Below are positions 46,718-58,117 of a DNA stretch of 64,000 nt, one piece after another (the first letter of the stretch is position 1; the number at the start of each line of letters is the position of its first letter). Source of the DNA: Brachyhypopomus gauderio (taxonomy: Eukaryota > Chordata > Actinopteri > Gymnotiformes > Hypopomidae). Location: positions 41,715,200-41,779,199 of the forward strand of contig NC_135213.1 of assembly GCF_052324685.1 (NCBI RefSeq), in the 5' to 3' direction. A program made the translations under genes and the position numbers. Below the pieces are notes generated by a model. It saw nothing but the letters and a program-made list of their open reading frames with translations, was not told the origin of the DNA and ran no database searches.

Positions 46718-47300
46718 GCAGAAGCTTTTTGAAAAGATTGACGAGCCCCCAAAAGATGCTCAAACGCTCTTTCCTTATTCACTCGCATGCTGAGCACACC
46801 CCCTACCTGAAAATAGTATTGGCACATGACTCTTACAGGTCATCCCTAGTTGATTCAAGCTGTGCTTTTTCTTTTGTAAATTCGCGTGTACACAGCAAGT
46901 TGTGTTGCATCCAATTCAATTCTCTCCACTGACCGTTCAGTCAATACCTTGATGGCGTCTGTATTGACACCTCTACTGAGACATCAAGCTGCCTCTTTTG
47001 AGCATGTTCGCTCCCAGATCAAACTGCAGTGTCGTGGTGCCAACACAGAATAATGGACCACGTCGGACACTTTTCACTTTTGATTCTTTTTGATTCACTT
47101 TTGATGACACGCTTTTGAATACCTGATCACCTGGAATTGGTACCAGCTTGAAGTTAATAGTGAGTAGACTTATGGAGATTCATTTATTTGAATTTTCTTC
47201 TCAAGCCATTTGCAACTCAGAAGCAATGACACTTGTGCACTCATCATTGAGCTTGAGGAAGTCCAAGGAATTGATCTCTATGTTAATCTCGCTCCGCCGA

Positions 47301-47382
47301 GCTGCGATGGCCGAGAGGTTAAGGCGTTGGACTTGAAATCCAATGGGGTTTCCCCGCGCAGGTTCGACTCCTGCTTGCAGCG
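47301..47382 (+). tRNA. tRNA-Ser(TGA)
   Basis: Consensus body; upstream flank reads gttaatctc (N subtype). First of the 1,660 bp units. Confidence 0.96.
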
Positions 47383-47786
47383 TGAGTGTCTTGTTGGGCG
47401 TGTGGAAAGAGAGAGTGTGCTCTCTTCCTGCTAGCCAGTTTTAAATATGCTTCTCATGCCATTTGCAACTTTGTGCTGCCAAACTTTAGCAGTCCTAACT
47501 GATCCTGAAATAGTCCCAGGAATTGAGTTACAAATGGCTGCTTCGTCGTTACAATGTGTTGGCATGGAAATGCAGTGGGGTCTCTTGCAGCGTAGAGGAT
47601 TAACTTGCCTCTCTAATGTGATTTGTGATGAGACCTTATGCCACCAGTGGGGAGAGCTTGCACTCACAGGTGCTTCATCCAAAGATCTTCATGCAACATA
47701 GCGATGTCTTGTTTCAGGTAAAAGAAAAAGTGCCACATTCTTTCATGGCCGGTCACTGGTTGCTCCGCCTTGCGCTAAAAGAGGGT

Positions 47787-47858
47787 CTCCCCGTCGGGGA
47801 ATCGAACCCCGGTCTTCCGCGTGACAGGCGGAGATACTATCCACTATACTAACGAGGA
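47787..47858 (-). tRNA. tRNA-Asp(GTC)
   Basis: Consensus gene body. Confidence 0.96.
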
Positions 47859-48304
47859 CACGTGCTGTGTCTCGCAGTGATGCTGAGTCAGGTGACGTGC
47901 ACTTGTCCCCTTGATTTTAAAGTACTCTGAATCGTTGTGCCTGCAAGGAGGTGGTAAAAAGAACACATTGTGGTGATATTGACTCACTGTTGCCACTCCT
48001 CTTTTACCATCGTCAGTTTGTGGACTTATGATAGGAAAAACTCAAAGAATCTTGGTGACTTACAGGTTTGATTCATCTGCCTTCCTAGTTAAGTCATGCA
48101 AACCATTTGCTGCAAAATTGGCTTTAGCTACATTGGCAATTCATTTTGTCTTTGTATTCCAGTGCATTGTACCGAACTGCAATATCCATCTTAGATCAAC
48201 TGAGATTTTGCATTTCTCTCTTTCCCACATGCAAGTTCTGAATTTCTTGGCACACATTACTGCTTTGCATCTAGTTCTTCCTCAGCCTCGCTTCTTCTTT
48301 CCTA

Positions 48305-48377
48305 GCCTCGTTAGCGCAGTAGGTAGCGCGTCAGTCTCATAATCTGAAGGTCGTGAGTTCGACCCTCACACGGGGCA
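48305..48377 (+). tRNA. tRNA-Met(CAT)
   Basis: Consensus body; only about 447 bp from Asp because of the spacer deletion. Confidence 0.96.
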
Positions 48378-48961
48378 GCAGAAGCTTTTTGAAAAGATTG
48401 ACGAGCCCCGAAAAGATGCTCAAACGCTCTTTCCTTATTCACTCGCATGCTGAGCACACCCCCTACCTGAAAATAGTATTGGCACATGACTCTTACAGGT
48501 CATCCCTAGTTGATTCAAGCTGTGCTTTTTCTTTTGTAAATTCGCGTGTACACAGCAAGTTGTGTTGCATCCAATTCAATTCTCTCCACTGACCGTTCAG
48601 TCAATACCTTGATGGTGTCTGTATTGACACCTCTACTGAGACATCAAGCTGCCTCTTTGGAGCAATGTTCGCTCCCAGATCAAACTGCAGTGTCGTGGTG
48701 CCAACACAGAATAATGGACCACGTCGGACACTTTTCACTTTTGATTCTTTTTGATTCACTTTTGATGACACGCTTTTGAATACCTGATCACCTGGAATTG
48801 GTACCAGCTTGAAGTTAATAGTGAGTAGACTTATGGAGATTCATTTATTTGAATTTTCTTCTCAAGCCATTTGCAACTCAGAAGCAATGACACTTGTGCA
48901 CTCATCATTGAGCTTGAGGAAGTCCAAGGAATTGATCTCTATGTTACTCTCGCTCTGCCGA

Positions 48962-49043
48962 GCTGCGATGGCCGAGAGGTTAAGGCGTTGGACTTGAAAT
49001 CCAATGGGGTTTCCCCGTGCAGGTTCGACTCCTGCTTGCAGCG
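48962..49043 (+). tRNA. tRNA-Ser(TGA), variable-arm variant
   Basis: Base before the T stem is T instead of C (CCCCGTGCAGG); flank ctctgcc marks the L subtype. Probably functional. Confidence 0.93.
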
Positions 49044-49447
49044 TGAGTGTCTTGTTGGGCGTGTGGAAAGAGAGAGTGTGCTCTCTTCCTGCTAGCCAGT
49101 TTTAAATATGCTTCTCATGCCATTTGCAACTTTGTGCTGCCAAACTTTAGCAGTCCTAACTGATCCTGAAATAGTCCCAGGAATTGAGTTACAAATGGCT
49201 GCTTCGTCGTTACAATGTGTTGGCATGGAAATGCAGTGGGGTCTCTTGCAGCGTAGAGGATTAACTTGCCTCTCTAATGTGATTTGTGATGAGACCTTAT
49301 GCCACCAGTGGGGAGAGCTCGCACTCACAGGTGCTTCATCCAAAGATCTTCATGCAACATAGCGATGTCTTGTTTCAGGTAAAAGAAAAAGTGCCACATT
49401 CTTTCATGGCCGGTCACTGGTTGCTCCGCCTTGCGCTAAAAGAGGGT

Positions 49448-49519
49448 CACCCCGTCGGGGAATCGAACCCCGGTCTTCCGCGTGACAGGCGGAGATACTA
49501 TCCACTATACTAACGAGGA
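49448..49519 (-). tRNA. tRNA-Asp(GTC), acceptor mismatch
   Basis: The plus strand reads CACCCCG instead of CTCCCCG, so base 72 of the tRNA is T opposite T1. The first acceptor pair is lost, which may hinder processing or charging. Confidence 0.88.
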
Positions 49520-49965
49520 CACGTGCTGTGTCTCGCAGTGATGCTGAGTCAGGTGACGTGCACTTGTCCCCTTGATTTTAAAGTACTCTGAATCATTGTG
49601 CCTGCAAGGAGGTGGTAAAAAGAACACATTGTGGTGATATTGACTCACTGTTGCCACTCCTCTTTTACCATCGTCAGTTTGTGGACTTATGATAGGAAAA
49701 ACTCAAAGAATCTTGGTGACTTACAGGTTTGATTCATCTGCCTTCCTAGTTAAGTCATGCAAACCATTTGCTGCAAAATTGGCTTTAGCTACATTGGCAA
49801 TTCATTTTGTCTTTGTATTCCAGTGCATTGTACCGAACTGCAATATCCATCTTAGATCAACTGAGATTTTGCATTTCTCTCTTTCCCACATGCAAGTTCT
49901 GAATTTCTTGGCACACATTACTGCTTTGCATCTAGTTCTTCCTCAGCCTCGCTTCTTCTTTCCTA

Positions 49966-50038
49966 GCCTCGTTAGCGCAGTAGGTAGCGCGTCAGTCTCA
50001 TAATCTGAAGGTCGTGAGTTCGACCCTCACACGGGGCA
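49966..50038 (+). tRNA. tRNA-Met(CAT)
   Basis: Consensus body. Confidence 0.96.
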
Positions 50039-50621
50039 GCAGAAGCTTTTTGAAAAGATTGACGAGCCCCCAAAAGATGCTCAAACGCTCTTTCCTTATT
50101 CACTCGCATGCTGAGCACACCCCCTACCTGAAAATAGTATTGGCACATGACTCTTACAGGTCATCCCTAGTTGATTCAAGCTGTGCTTTTTCTTTTGTAA
50201 ATTCGCGTGTACACAGCAAGTTGTGTTGCATCCAATTCAATTCTCTCCACTGACCGTTCAGTCAATACCTTGATGGCGTCTGTATTGACACCTCTACTGA
50301 GACATCAAGCTGCCTCTTTTGAGCATGTTCGCTCCCAGATCAAACTGCAGTGTCGTGGTGCCAACACAGAATAATGGACCACGTCGGACACTTTTCACTT
50401 TTGATTCTTTTTGATTCACTTTTGATGACACGCTTTTGAATACCTGATCACCTGGAATTGGTACCAGCTTGAAGTTAATAGTGAGTAGACTTATGGAGAT
50501 TCATTTATTTGAATTTTCTTCTCAAGCCATTTGCAACTCAGAAGCAATGACACTTGTGCACTCATCATTGAGCTTGAGGAAGTCCAAGGAATTGATCTCT
50601 ATGTTAATCTCGCTCCGCCGA

Positions 50622-50703
50622 GCTGCGATGGCCGAGAGGTTAAGGCGTTGGACTTGAAATCCAATGGGGTTTCCCCGCGCAGGTTCGACTCCTGCTTGCA
50701 GCG
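50622..50703 (+). tRNA. tRNA-Ser(TGA)
   Basis: Consensus body, N subtype. Confidence 0.96.
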
Positions 50704-51107
50704 TGAGTGTCTTGTTGGGCGTGTGGAAAGAGAGAGTGTGCTCTCTTCCTGCTAGCCAGTTTTAAATATGCTTCTCATGCCATTTGCAACTTTGTGCTGC
50801 CAAACTTTAGCAGTCCTAACTGATCCTGAAATAGTCCCAGGAATTGAGTTACAAATGGCTGCTTCGTCGTTACAATGTGTTGGCATGGAAATGCAGTGGG
50901 GTCTCTTGCAGCGTAGAGGATTAACTTGCCTCTCTAATGTGATTTGTGATGAGACCTTATGCCACCAGTGGGGAGAGCTTGCACTCACAGGTGCTTCATC
51001 CAAAGATCTTCATGCAACATAGCGATGTCTTGTTTCAGGTAAAAGAAAAAGTGCCACATTCTTTCATGGCCGGTCACTGGTTGCTCCGCCTTGCGCTAAA
51101 AGAGGGT

Positions 51108-51179
51108 CTCCCCGTCGGGGAATCGAACCCCGGTCTTCCGCGTGACAGGCGGAGATACTATCCACTATACTAACGAGGA
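51108..51179 (-). tRNA. tRNA-Asp(GTC)
   Basis: Consensus gene body. Confidence 0.96.
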
Positions 51180-51625
51180 CACGTGCTGTGTCTCGCAGTG
51201 ATGCTGAGTCAGGTGACGTGCACTTGTCCCCTTGATTTTAAAGTACTCTGAATCATTGTGCCTGCAAGGAGGTGGTAAAAAGAACACATTGTGGTGATAT
51301 TGACTCACTGTTGCCACTCCTCTTTTACCATCGTCAGTTTGTGGACTTATGATAGGAAAAACTCAAAGAATCTTGGTGACTTACAGGTTTGATTCATCTG
51401 CCTTCCTAGTTAAGTCATGCAAACCATTTGCTGCAAAATTGGCTTTAGCTACATTGGCAATTCATTTTGTCTTTGTATTCCAGTGCATTGTACCGAACTG
51501 CAATATCCATCTTAGATCAACTGAGATTTTGCATTTCTCTCTTTCCCACATGCAAGTTCTGAATTTCTTGGCACACATTACTGCTTTGCATCTAGTTCTT
51601 CCTCAGCCTCGCTTCTTCTTTCCTA

Positions 51626-51698
51626 GCCTCGTTAGCGCAGTAGGTAGCGCGTCAGTCTCATAATCTGAAGGTCGTGAGTTCGACCCTCACATGGGGCA
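51626..51698 (+). tRNA. tRNA-Met(CAT), acceptor wobble
   Basis: 3' acceptor strand reads ATGGGGC instead of ACGGGGC, turning the G6-C67 pair into G-T; the stem still closes. Confidence 0.94.
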
Positions 51699-52281
51699 GC
51701 AGAAGCTTTTTGAAAAGATTGACGAGCCCCCAAAAGATGCTCAAACGCTCTTTCCTTATTCACTCGCATGCTGAGCACACCCCCTACCTGAAAATAGTAT
51801 TGGCACATGACTCTTACAGGTCATCCCTAGTTGATTCAAGCTGTGCTTTTTCTTTTGTAAATTCGCGTGTACACATCAAGTTGTGTTGCATCCAATTCAA
51901 TTCTCTCCACTGACCGTTCAGTCAATACCTTGATGGCGTCTGTATTGACACCTCTACTGAGACATCAAGCTGCCTCTTTTGAGCATGTTCGCTCCCAGAT
52001 CAAACTGCAGTGTCGTGGTGCCAACACAGAATAATGGACCACGTCGGACACTTTTCACTTTTGATTCTTTTTGATTCACTTTTGATGACACGCTTTTGAA
52101 TACCTGATCACCTGGAATTGGTACCAGCTTGAAGTTAATAGTGAGTAGACTTATGGAGATTCATTTATTTGAATTTTCTTCTCAAGCCATTTGCAACTCA
52201 GAAGCAATGACACTTGTGCACTCATCATTGAGCTTGAGGAAGTCCAAGGAATTGATCTCTATGTTAATCTCGCTCCGCCGA

Positions 52282-52363
52282 GCTGCGATGGCCGAGAGGT
52301 TAAGGCGTTGGACTTGAAATCCAATGGGGTTTCCCCGCGCAGGTTCGACTCCTGCTTGCAGCG
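52282..52363 (+). tRNA. tRNA-Ser(TGA)
   Basis: Consensus body, N subtype. Confidence 0.96.
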
Positions 52364-52767
52364 TGAGTGTCTTGTTGGGCGTGTGGAAAGAGAGAGTGTG
52401 CTCTCTTCCTGCTAGCCAGTTTTAAATATGCTTCTCATGCCATTTGCAACTTTGTGCTGCCAAACTTTAGCAGTCCTAACTGATCCTGAAATAGTCCCAG
52501 GAATTGAGTTACAAATGGCTGCTTCGTCGTTACAATGTGTTGGCATGGAAATGCAGTGGGGTCTCTTGCAGCGTAGAGGATTAACTTGCCTCTCTAATGT
52601 GATTTGTGATGAGACCTTATGCCACCAGTGGGGAGAGCTTGCACTCACAGGTGCTTCATCCAAAGATCTTCATGCAACATAGCGATGTCTTGTTTCAGGT
52701 AAAAGAAAAAGTGCCACATTCTTTCATGGCCGGTCACTGGTTGCTCCGCCTTGCGCTAAAAGAGGGT

Positions 52768-52839
52768 CTCCCCGTCGGGGAATCGAACCCCGGTCTTCCG
52801 CGTGACAGGCGGAGATACTATCCACTATACTAACGAGGA
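52768..52839 (-). tRNA. tRNA-Asp(GTC)
   Basis: Consensus gene body. Confidence 0.96.
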
Positions 52840-53285
52840 CACGTGCTGTGTCTCGCAGTGATGCTGAGTCAGGTGACGTGCACTTGTCCCCTTGATTTTA
52901 AAGTACTCTGAATCATTGTGCCTGCAAGGAGGTGGTAAAAAGAACACATTGTGGTGATATTGACTCACTGTTGCCACTCCTCTTTTACCATCGTCAGTTT
53001 GTGGACTTATGATAGGAAAAACTCAAAGAATCTTGGTGACTTACAGGTTTGATTCATCTGCCTTCCTAGTTAAGTCATGCAAACCATTTGCTGCAAAATT
53101 GGCTTTAGCTACATTGGCAATTCATTTTGTCTTTGTATTCCAGTGCATTGTACCGAACTGCAATATCCATCTTAGATCAACTGAGATTTTGCATTTCTCT
53201 CTTTCCCACATGCAAGTTCTGAATTTCTTGGCACACATTACTGCTTTGCATCTAGTTCTTCCTCAGCCTCGCTTCTTCTTTCCTA

Positions 53286-53358
53286 GCCTCGTTAGCGCAG
53301 TAGGTAGCGCGTCAGTCTCATAATCTGAAGGTCGTGAGTTCGACCCTCACACGGGGCA
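53286..53358 (+). tRNA. tRNA-Met(CAT)
   Basis: Consensus body; downstream flank has the gccccgaaaag variant. Confidence 0.96.
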
Positions 53359-53942
53359 GCAGAAGCTTTTTGAAAAGATTGACGAGCCCCGAAAAGATGC
53401 TCAAACGCTCTTTCCTTATTCACTCGCATGCTGAGCACACCCCCTACCTGAAAATAGTATTGGCACATGACTCTTACAGGTCATCCCTAGTTGATTCAAG
53501 CTGTGCTTTTTCTTTTGTAAATTCGCGTGTACACAGCAAGTTGTGTTGCATCCAATTCAATTCTCTCCACTGACCGTTCAGTCAATACCTTGATGGTGTC
53601 TGTATTGACACCTCTACTGAGACATCAAGCTGCCTCTTTGGAGCAATGTTCGCTCCCAGATCAAACTGCAGTGTCGTGGTGCCAACACAGAATAATGGAC
53701 CACGTCGGACACTTTTCACTTTTGATTCTTTTTGATTCACTTTTGATGACACGCTTTTGAATACCTGATCACCTGGAATTGGTACCAGCTTGAAGTTAAT
53801 AGTGAGTAGACTTATGGAGATTCATTTATTTGAATTTTCTTCTCAAGCCATTTGCAACTCAGAAGCAATGACACTTGTGCACTCATCATTGAGCTTGAGG
53901 AAGTCCAAGGAATTGATCTCTATGTTACTCTCGCTCTGCCGA

Positions 53943-54024
53943 GCTGCGATGGCCGAGAGGTTAAGGCGTTGGACTTGAAATCCAATGGGGTTTCCCCGTG
54001 CAGGTTCGACTCCTGCTTGCAGCG
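53943..54024 (+). tRNA. tRNA-Ser(TGA), variable-arm variant
   Basis: L subtype, same change as at 48962. Confidence 0.93.
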
Positions 54025-54428
54025 TGAGTGTCTTGTTGGGCGTGTGGAAAGAGAGAGTGTGCTCTCTTCCTGCTAGCCAGTTTTAAATATGCTTCTCATG
54101 CCATTTGCAACTTTGTGCTGCCAAACTTTAGCAGTCCTAACTGATCCTGAAATAGTCCCAGGAATTGAGTTACAAATGGCTGCTTCGTCGTTACAATGTG
54201 TTGGCATGGAAATGCAGTGGGGTCTCTTGCAGCGTAGAGGATTAACTTGCCTCTCTAATGTGATTTGTGATGAGACCTTATGCCACCAGTGGGGAGAGCT
54301 CGCACTCACAGGTGCTTCATCCAAAGATCTTCATGCAACATAGCGATGTCTTGTTTCAGGTAAAAGAAAAAGTGCCACATTCTTTCATGGCCGGTCACTG
54401 GTTGCTCCGCCTTGCGCTAAAAGAGGGT

Positions 54429-54500
54429 CACCCCGTCGGGGAATCGAACCCCGGTCTTCCGCGTGACAGGCGGAGATACTATCCACTATACTAACGAGGA
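54429..54500 (-). tRNA. tRNA-Asp(GTC), acceptor mismatch
   Basis: L subtype, same T1-T72 mismatch as at 49448. Confidence 0.88.
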
Positions 54501-54946
54501 CACGTGCTGTGTCTCGCAGTGATGCTGAGTCAGGTGACGTGCACTTGTCCCCTTGATTTTAAAGTACTCTGAATCATTGTGCCTGCAAGGAGGTGGTAAA
54601 AAGAACACATTGTGGTGATATTGACTCACTGTTGCCACTCCTCTTTTACCATCGTCAGTTTGTGGACTTATGATAGGAAAAACTCAAAGAATCTTGGTGA
54701 CTTACAGGTTTGATTCATCTGCCTTCCTAGTTAAGTCATGCAAACCATTTGCTGCAAAATTGGCTTTAGCTACATTGGCAATTCATTTTGTCTTTGTATT
54801 CCAGTGCATTGTACCGAACTGCAATATCCATCTTAGATCAACTGAGATTTTGCATTTCTCTCTTTCCCACATGCAAGTTCTGAATTTCTTGGCACACATT
54901 ACTGCTTTGCATCTAGTTCTTCCTCAGCCTCGCTTCTTCTTTCCTA

Positions 54947-55019
54947 GCCTCGTTAGCGCAGTAGGTAGCGCGTCAGTCTCATAATCTGAAGGTCGTGAGT
55001 TCGACCCTCACACGGGGCA
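54947..55019 (+). tRNA. tRNA-Met(CAT)
   Basis: Consensus body; gccccgaaaag flank. Confidence 0.96.
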
Positions 55020-55603
55020 GCAGAAGCTTTTTGAAAAGATTGACGAGCCCCGAAAAGATGCTCAAACGCTCTTTCCTTATTCACTCGCATGCTGAGCACA
55101 CCCCCTACCTGAAAATAGTATTGGCACATGACTCTTACAGGTCATCCCTAGTTGATTCAAGCTGTGCTTTTTCTTTTGTAAATTCGCGTGTACACAGCAA
55201 GTTGTGTTGCATCCAATTCAATTCTCTCCACTGACCGTTCAGTCAATACCTTGATGGTGTCTGTATTGACACCTCTACTGAGACATCAAGCTGCCTCTTT
55301 GGAGCAATGTTCGCTCCCAGATCAAACTGCAGTGTCGTGGTGCCAACACAGAATAATGGACCACGTCGGACACTTTTCACTTTTGATTCTTTTTGATTCA
55401 CTTTTGATGACACGCTTTTGAATACCTGATCACCTGGAATTGGTACCAGCTTGAAGTTAATAGTGAGTAGACTTATGGAGATTCATTTATTTGAATTTTC
55501 TTCTCAAGCCATTTGCAACTCAGAAGCAATGACACTTGTGCACTCATCATTGAGCTTGAGGAAGTCCAAGGAATTGATCTCTATGTTACTCTCGCTCTGC
55601 CGA

Positions 55604-55685
55604 GCTGCGATGGCCGAGAGGTTAAGGCGTTGGACTTGAAATCCAATGGGGTTTCCCCGTGCAGGTTCGACTCCTGCTTGCAGCG
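55604..55685 (+). tRNA. tRNA-Ser(TGA), variable-arm variant
   Basis: L subtype, same change as at 48962. Confidence 0.93.
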
Positions 55686-56089
55686 TGAGTGTCTTGTTGG
55701 GCGTGTGGAAAGAGAGAGTGTGCTCTCTTCCTGCTAGCCAGTTTTAAATATGCTTCTCATGCCATTTGCAACTTTGTGCTGCCAAACTTTAGCAGTCCTA
55801 ACTGATCCTGAAATAGTCCCAGGAATTGAGTTACAAATGGCTGCTTCGTCGTTACAATGTGTTGGCATGGAAATGCAGTGGGGTCTCTTGCAGCGTAGAG
55901 GATTAACTTGCCTCTCTAATGTGATTTGTGATGAGACCTTATGCCACCAGTGGGGAGAGCTCGCACTCACAGGTGCTTCATCCAAAGATCTTCATGCAAC
56001 ATAGCGATGTCTTGTTTCAGGTAAAAGAAAAAGTGCCACATTCTTTCATGGCCGGTCACTGGTTGCTCCGCCTTGCGCTAAAAGAGGGT

Positions 56090-56161
56090 CACCCCGTCGG
56101 GGAATCGAACCCCGGTCTTCCGCGTGACAGGCGGAGATACTATCCACTATACTAACGAGGA
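56090..56161 (-). tRNA. tRNA-Asp(GTC), acceptor mismatch
   Basis: L subtype, same T1-T72 mismatch as at 49448; last Asp gene before the second Dada element. Confidence 0.88.
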
Positions 56162-56607
56162 CACGTGCTGTGTCTCGCAGTGATGCTGAGTCAGGTGACG
56201 TGCACTTGTCCCCTTGATTTTAAAGTACTCTGAATCATTGTGCCTGCAAGGAGGTGGTAAAAAGAACACATTGTGGTGATATTGACTCACTGTTGCCACT
56301 CCTCTTTTACCATCGTCAGTTTGTGGACTTATGATAGGAAAAACTCAAAGAATCTTGGTGACTTACAGGTTTGATTAATCTGCCTTCCTAGTTAAGTCAT
56401 GCAAACCATTTGCTGCAAAATTGGCTTTAGCTACATTGGCAATTCATTTTGTCTTTGTATTCCAGTGCATTGTACCGAACTGCAATATCCATCTTAGATC
56501 AACTGAGATTTTGCATTTCTCTCTTTCCCACATGCAAGTTCTGAATTTCTTGGCACACATTACTGCTTTGCATCTAGTTCTTCCTCAGCCTCGCTTCTTC
56601 TTTCCTA

Positions 56608-56620
56608 GCCTCGTTGGCGC
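56608..56620 (+). pseudogene. tRNA-Met 5' fragment, split by Dada copy 2
   Basis: Same 13-base fragment as at 15106, with G at base 9. The remainder of the gene is at 63903. Confidence 0.93.
56614..56620. other. Dada copy 2 target-site duplication, left (TTGGCGC)
   Basis: Pairs with TTAGCGC at 63903-63909, one mismatch at the third base. Confidence 0.75.
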
Positions 56621-56822
56621 TCATTGTCGACTGTCAGTCGAGGTAATTCTAGGTAACTCTTGGTAGCGATATCCAATCATCTTTCAGCCTGCTACCAGAA
56701 TGATATCAAGAATTGGCCAATCGTTGGCCTTATCGCTATCAAGAATAGCTCGACAGACTGAATGAACCAATCACAAGACGTATCGCTTCCAAGAATGGGC
56801 GATGACGACACGGTGTCAAATG

Positions 56823-56869
56823 CCAATCGCGAGCGTCTCACAGCGCTCCTCAGAATTTAAGTTATATAG
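56823..56869 (+). promoter_or_regulatory. Transposase promoter of copy 2
   Basis: CCAAT at 56823-56827 and TTATATAG at 56862-56869; leader-exon donor GTAAGT at 56982. Same arrangement as copy 1. Confidence 0.6.
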
Positions 56870-56973
56870 GCGGGTTTTAGGGGAGAGTTATATTCAGTTC
56901 AACATTAACTTTCGTAGCTGGTCTGCGCTCGTTTCTTATACATTCTCGGACACGGACCTTTCGACGTCTACAA

Positions 56974-57414
56974 AGAAAAATGTAAGTATAAATATAAACG
57001 TATTAAGTGTGCTAGCTTAGTAGGTTTTGTTAACGGCGCATCGCGCTATGCAAGATTACTATCCACCGTAATTCAGCTGCATTTATATACGTAGTATTGA
57101 CTTAACTCTATGATATCTATTTTTATGGAACGAAGAAAAATGTATGTGTAAATATAAACGTATTAATTGTGTAGATAAAGTGTGCTAGCTTAGTGGCTTT
57201 GCAAGATTACTATCCACCGTAATTCAGCTGCATTTATATACGTAGTATTGACTTAACTCTATGATATCTATTTTTATGGAACGAAGAAAAATGTATGTGT
57301 AAATATAAACGTATTAATTGTGTAGATAAAGTGTGCTAGCTTAGTGGCTTTGCAAGATTACTATCCACCGTAATTCAGCTGCATTTATATACGTAGTATT
57401 GACTTAACTCTGAT
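56974..57414. repeat. 151 bp tandem repeat, copy 2
   Basis: Counterpart of 15472-15912, copies starting at 57050, 57201 and 57352. Confidence 0.9.
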
Positions 57415-57526
57415 ATCTGAACGCCATATCAACCACTTAGTCATAGCATCGGGGCTTAACCACCTTGCAACCACTTTTTGATGACAAAACGGCATTTACA
57501 TTCACCTGGGAAAAGTACAACTGCTT

Positions 57527-57976
57527 TTAAAACCAGAAGTCCCAGTAATTTCAACTATAGAGTTTAGAAAGACTTAGTCCAGATGTGCAAATGTGGCCAT
57601 TGCCTGGCATTTACATTCACCTGGGAAAAGTCCTGAAAGGGTCAAAAGACCCTTAATCCAGACTGACTACCCTGATGGCTCCAAATCAATATCTCTTCAT
57701 TTGCAAATGTGGCCATTGCCTGGCATTTACATTCACCTGGGAAAAGCCCTGAAAGGGTCAAAAGACCCTTAATCCAGACTGACTACCCTGATGGCTCCAA
57801 ATCAATATCTCTTCATTTGCAAATGTGGCCATTGCCTGGCATTTACATTCACCTGGGAAAAGCCCTGAAAGGGTCAAAAGACCCTTAATCCAGACTGACT
57901 ACCCTGATGGCTCCAAATCAATATCTCTTCATTTGCAAATGTAGCCATGACCCTTCTCTGGGACTTCTAGTGTTAA
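57527..57976. mobile_element. piggyBac-type MITE nested in Dada copy 2
   Basis: TTAA at 57527-57530 and 57973-57976; same ends and 116 bp internal repeats (57606, 57722, 57838) as in copy 1. Confidence 0.82.
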
Positions 57977-58117
57977 ATGTTCATGGACATGTTTTATTTA
58001 TTCATTTATTCTCTGAATTATTTGTTTTTACACTTTTACATGTTCCAATAATACTTCATAATAAATAATAATTATTATAATAATTATAACTATTTAATAA
58101 TACTCTATTCACAGACC

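Larger units (their letters stand above)
24915..56620. repeat. tRNA tandem array, segment 2
   Basis: Sixteen to seventeen units. Periods are 1,975-1,977 bp up to Ser 47301 and 1,660-1,661 bp after that, because about 316 bp of Asp-Met spacer is missing (junction gcatcta|gttcttcc). Ser-flank types alternate for most of the segment, with one break of two like units at 33470 and 35446. In the short units two subtypes occur in the order N, L, N, N, L, L. Spacers hold no other recognisable gene. Confidence 0.96.

Noticed and set aside
24915-56620. Array as a pure assembly artefact
   Set aside because: Units differ by consistent substitutions and deletions, and each insertion has its own target duplication; copy number may still be inexact.
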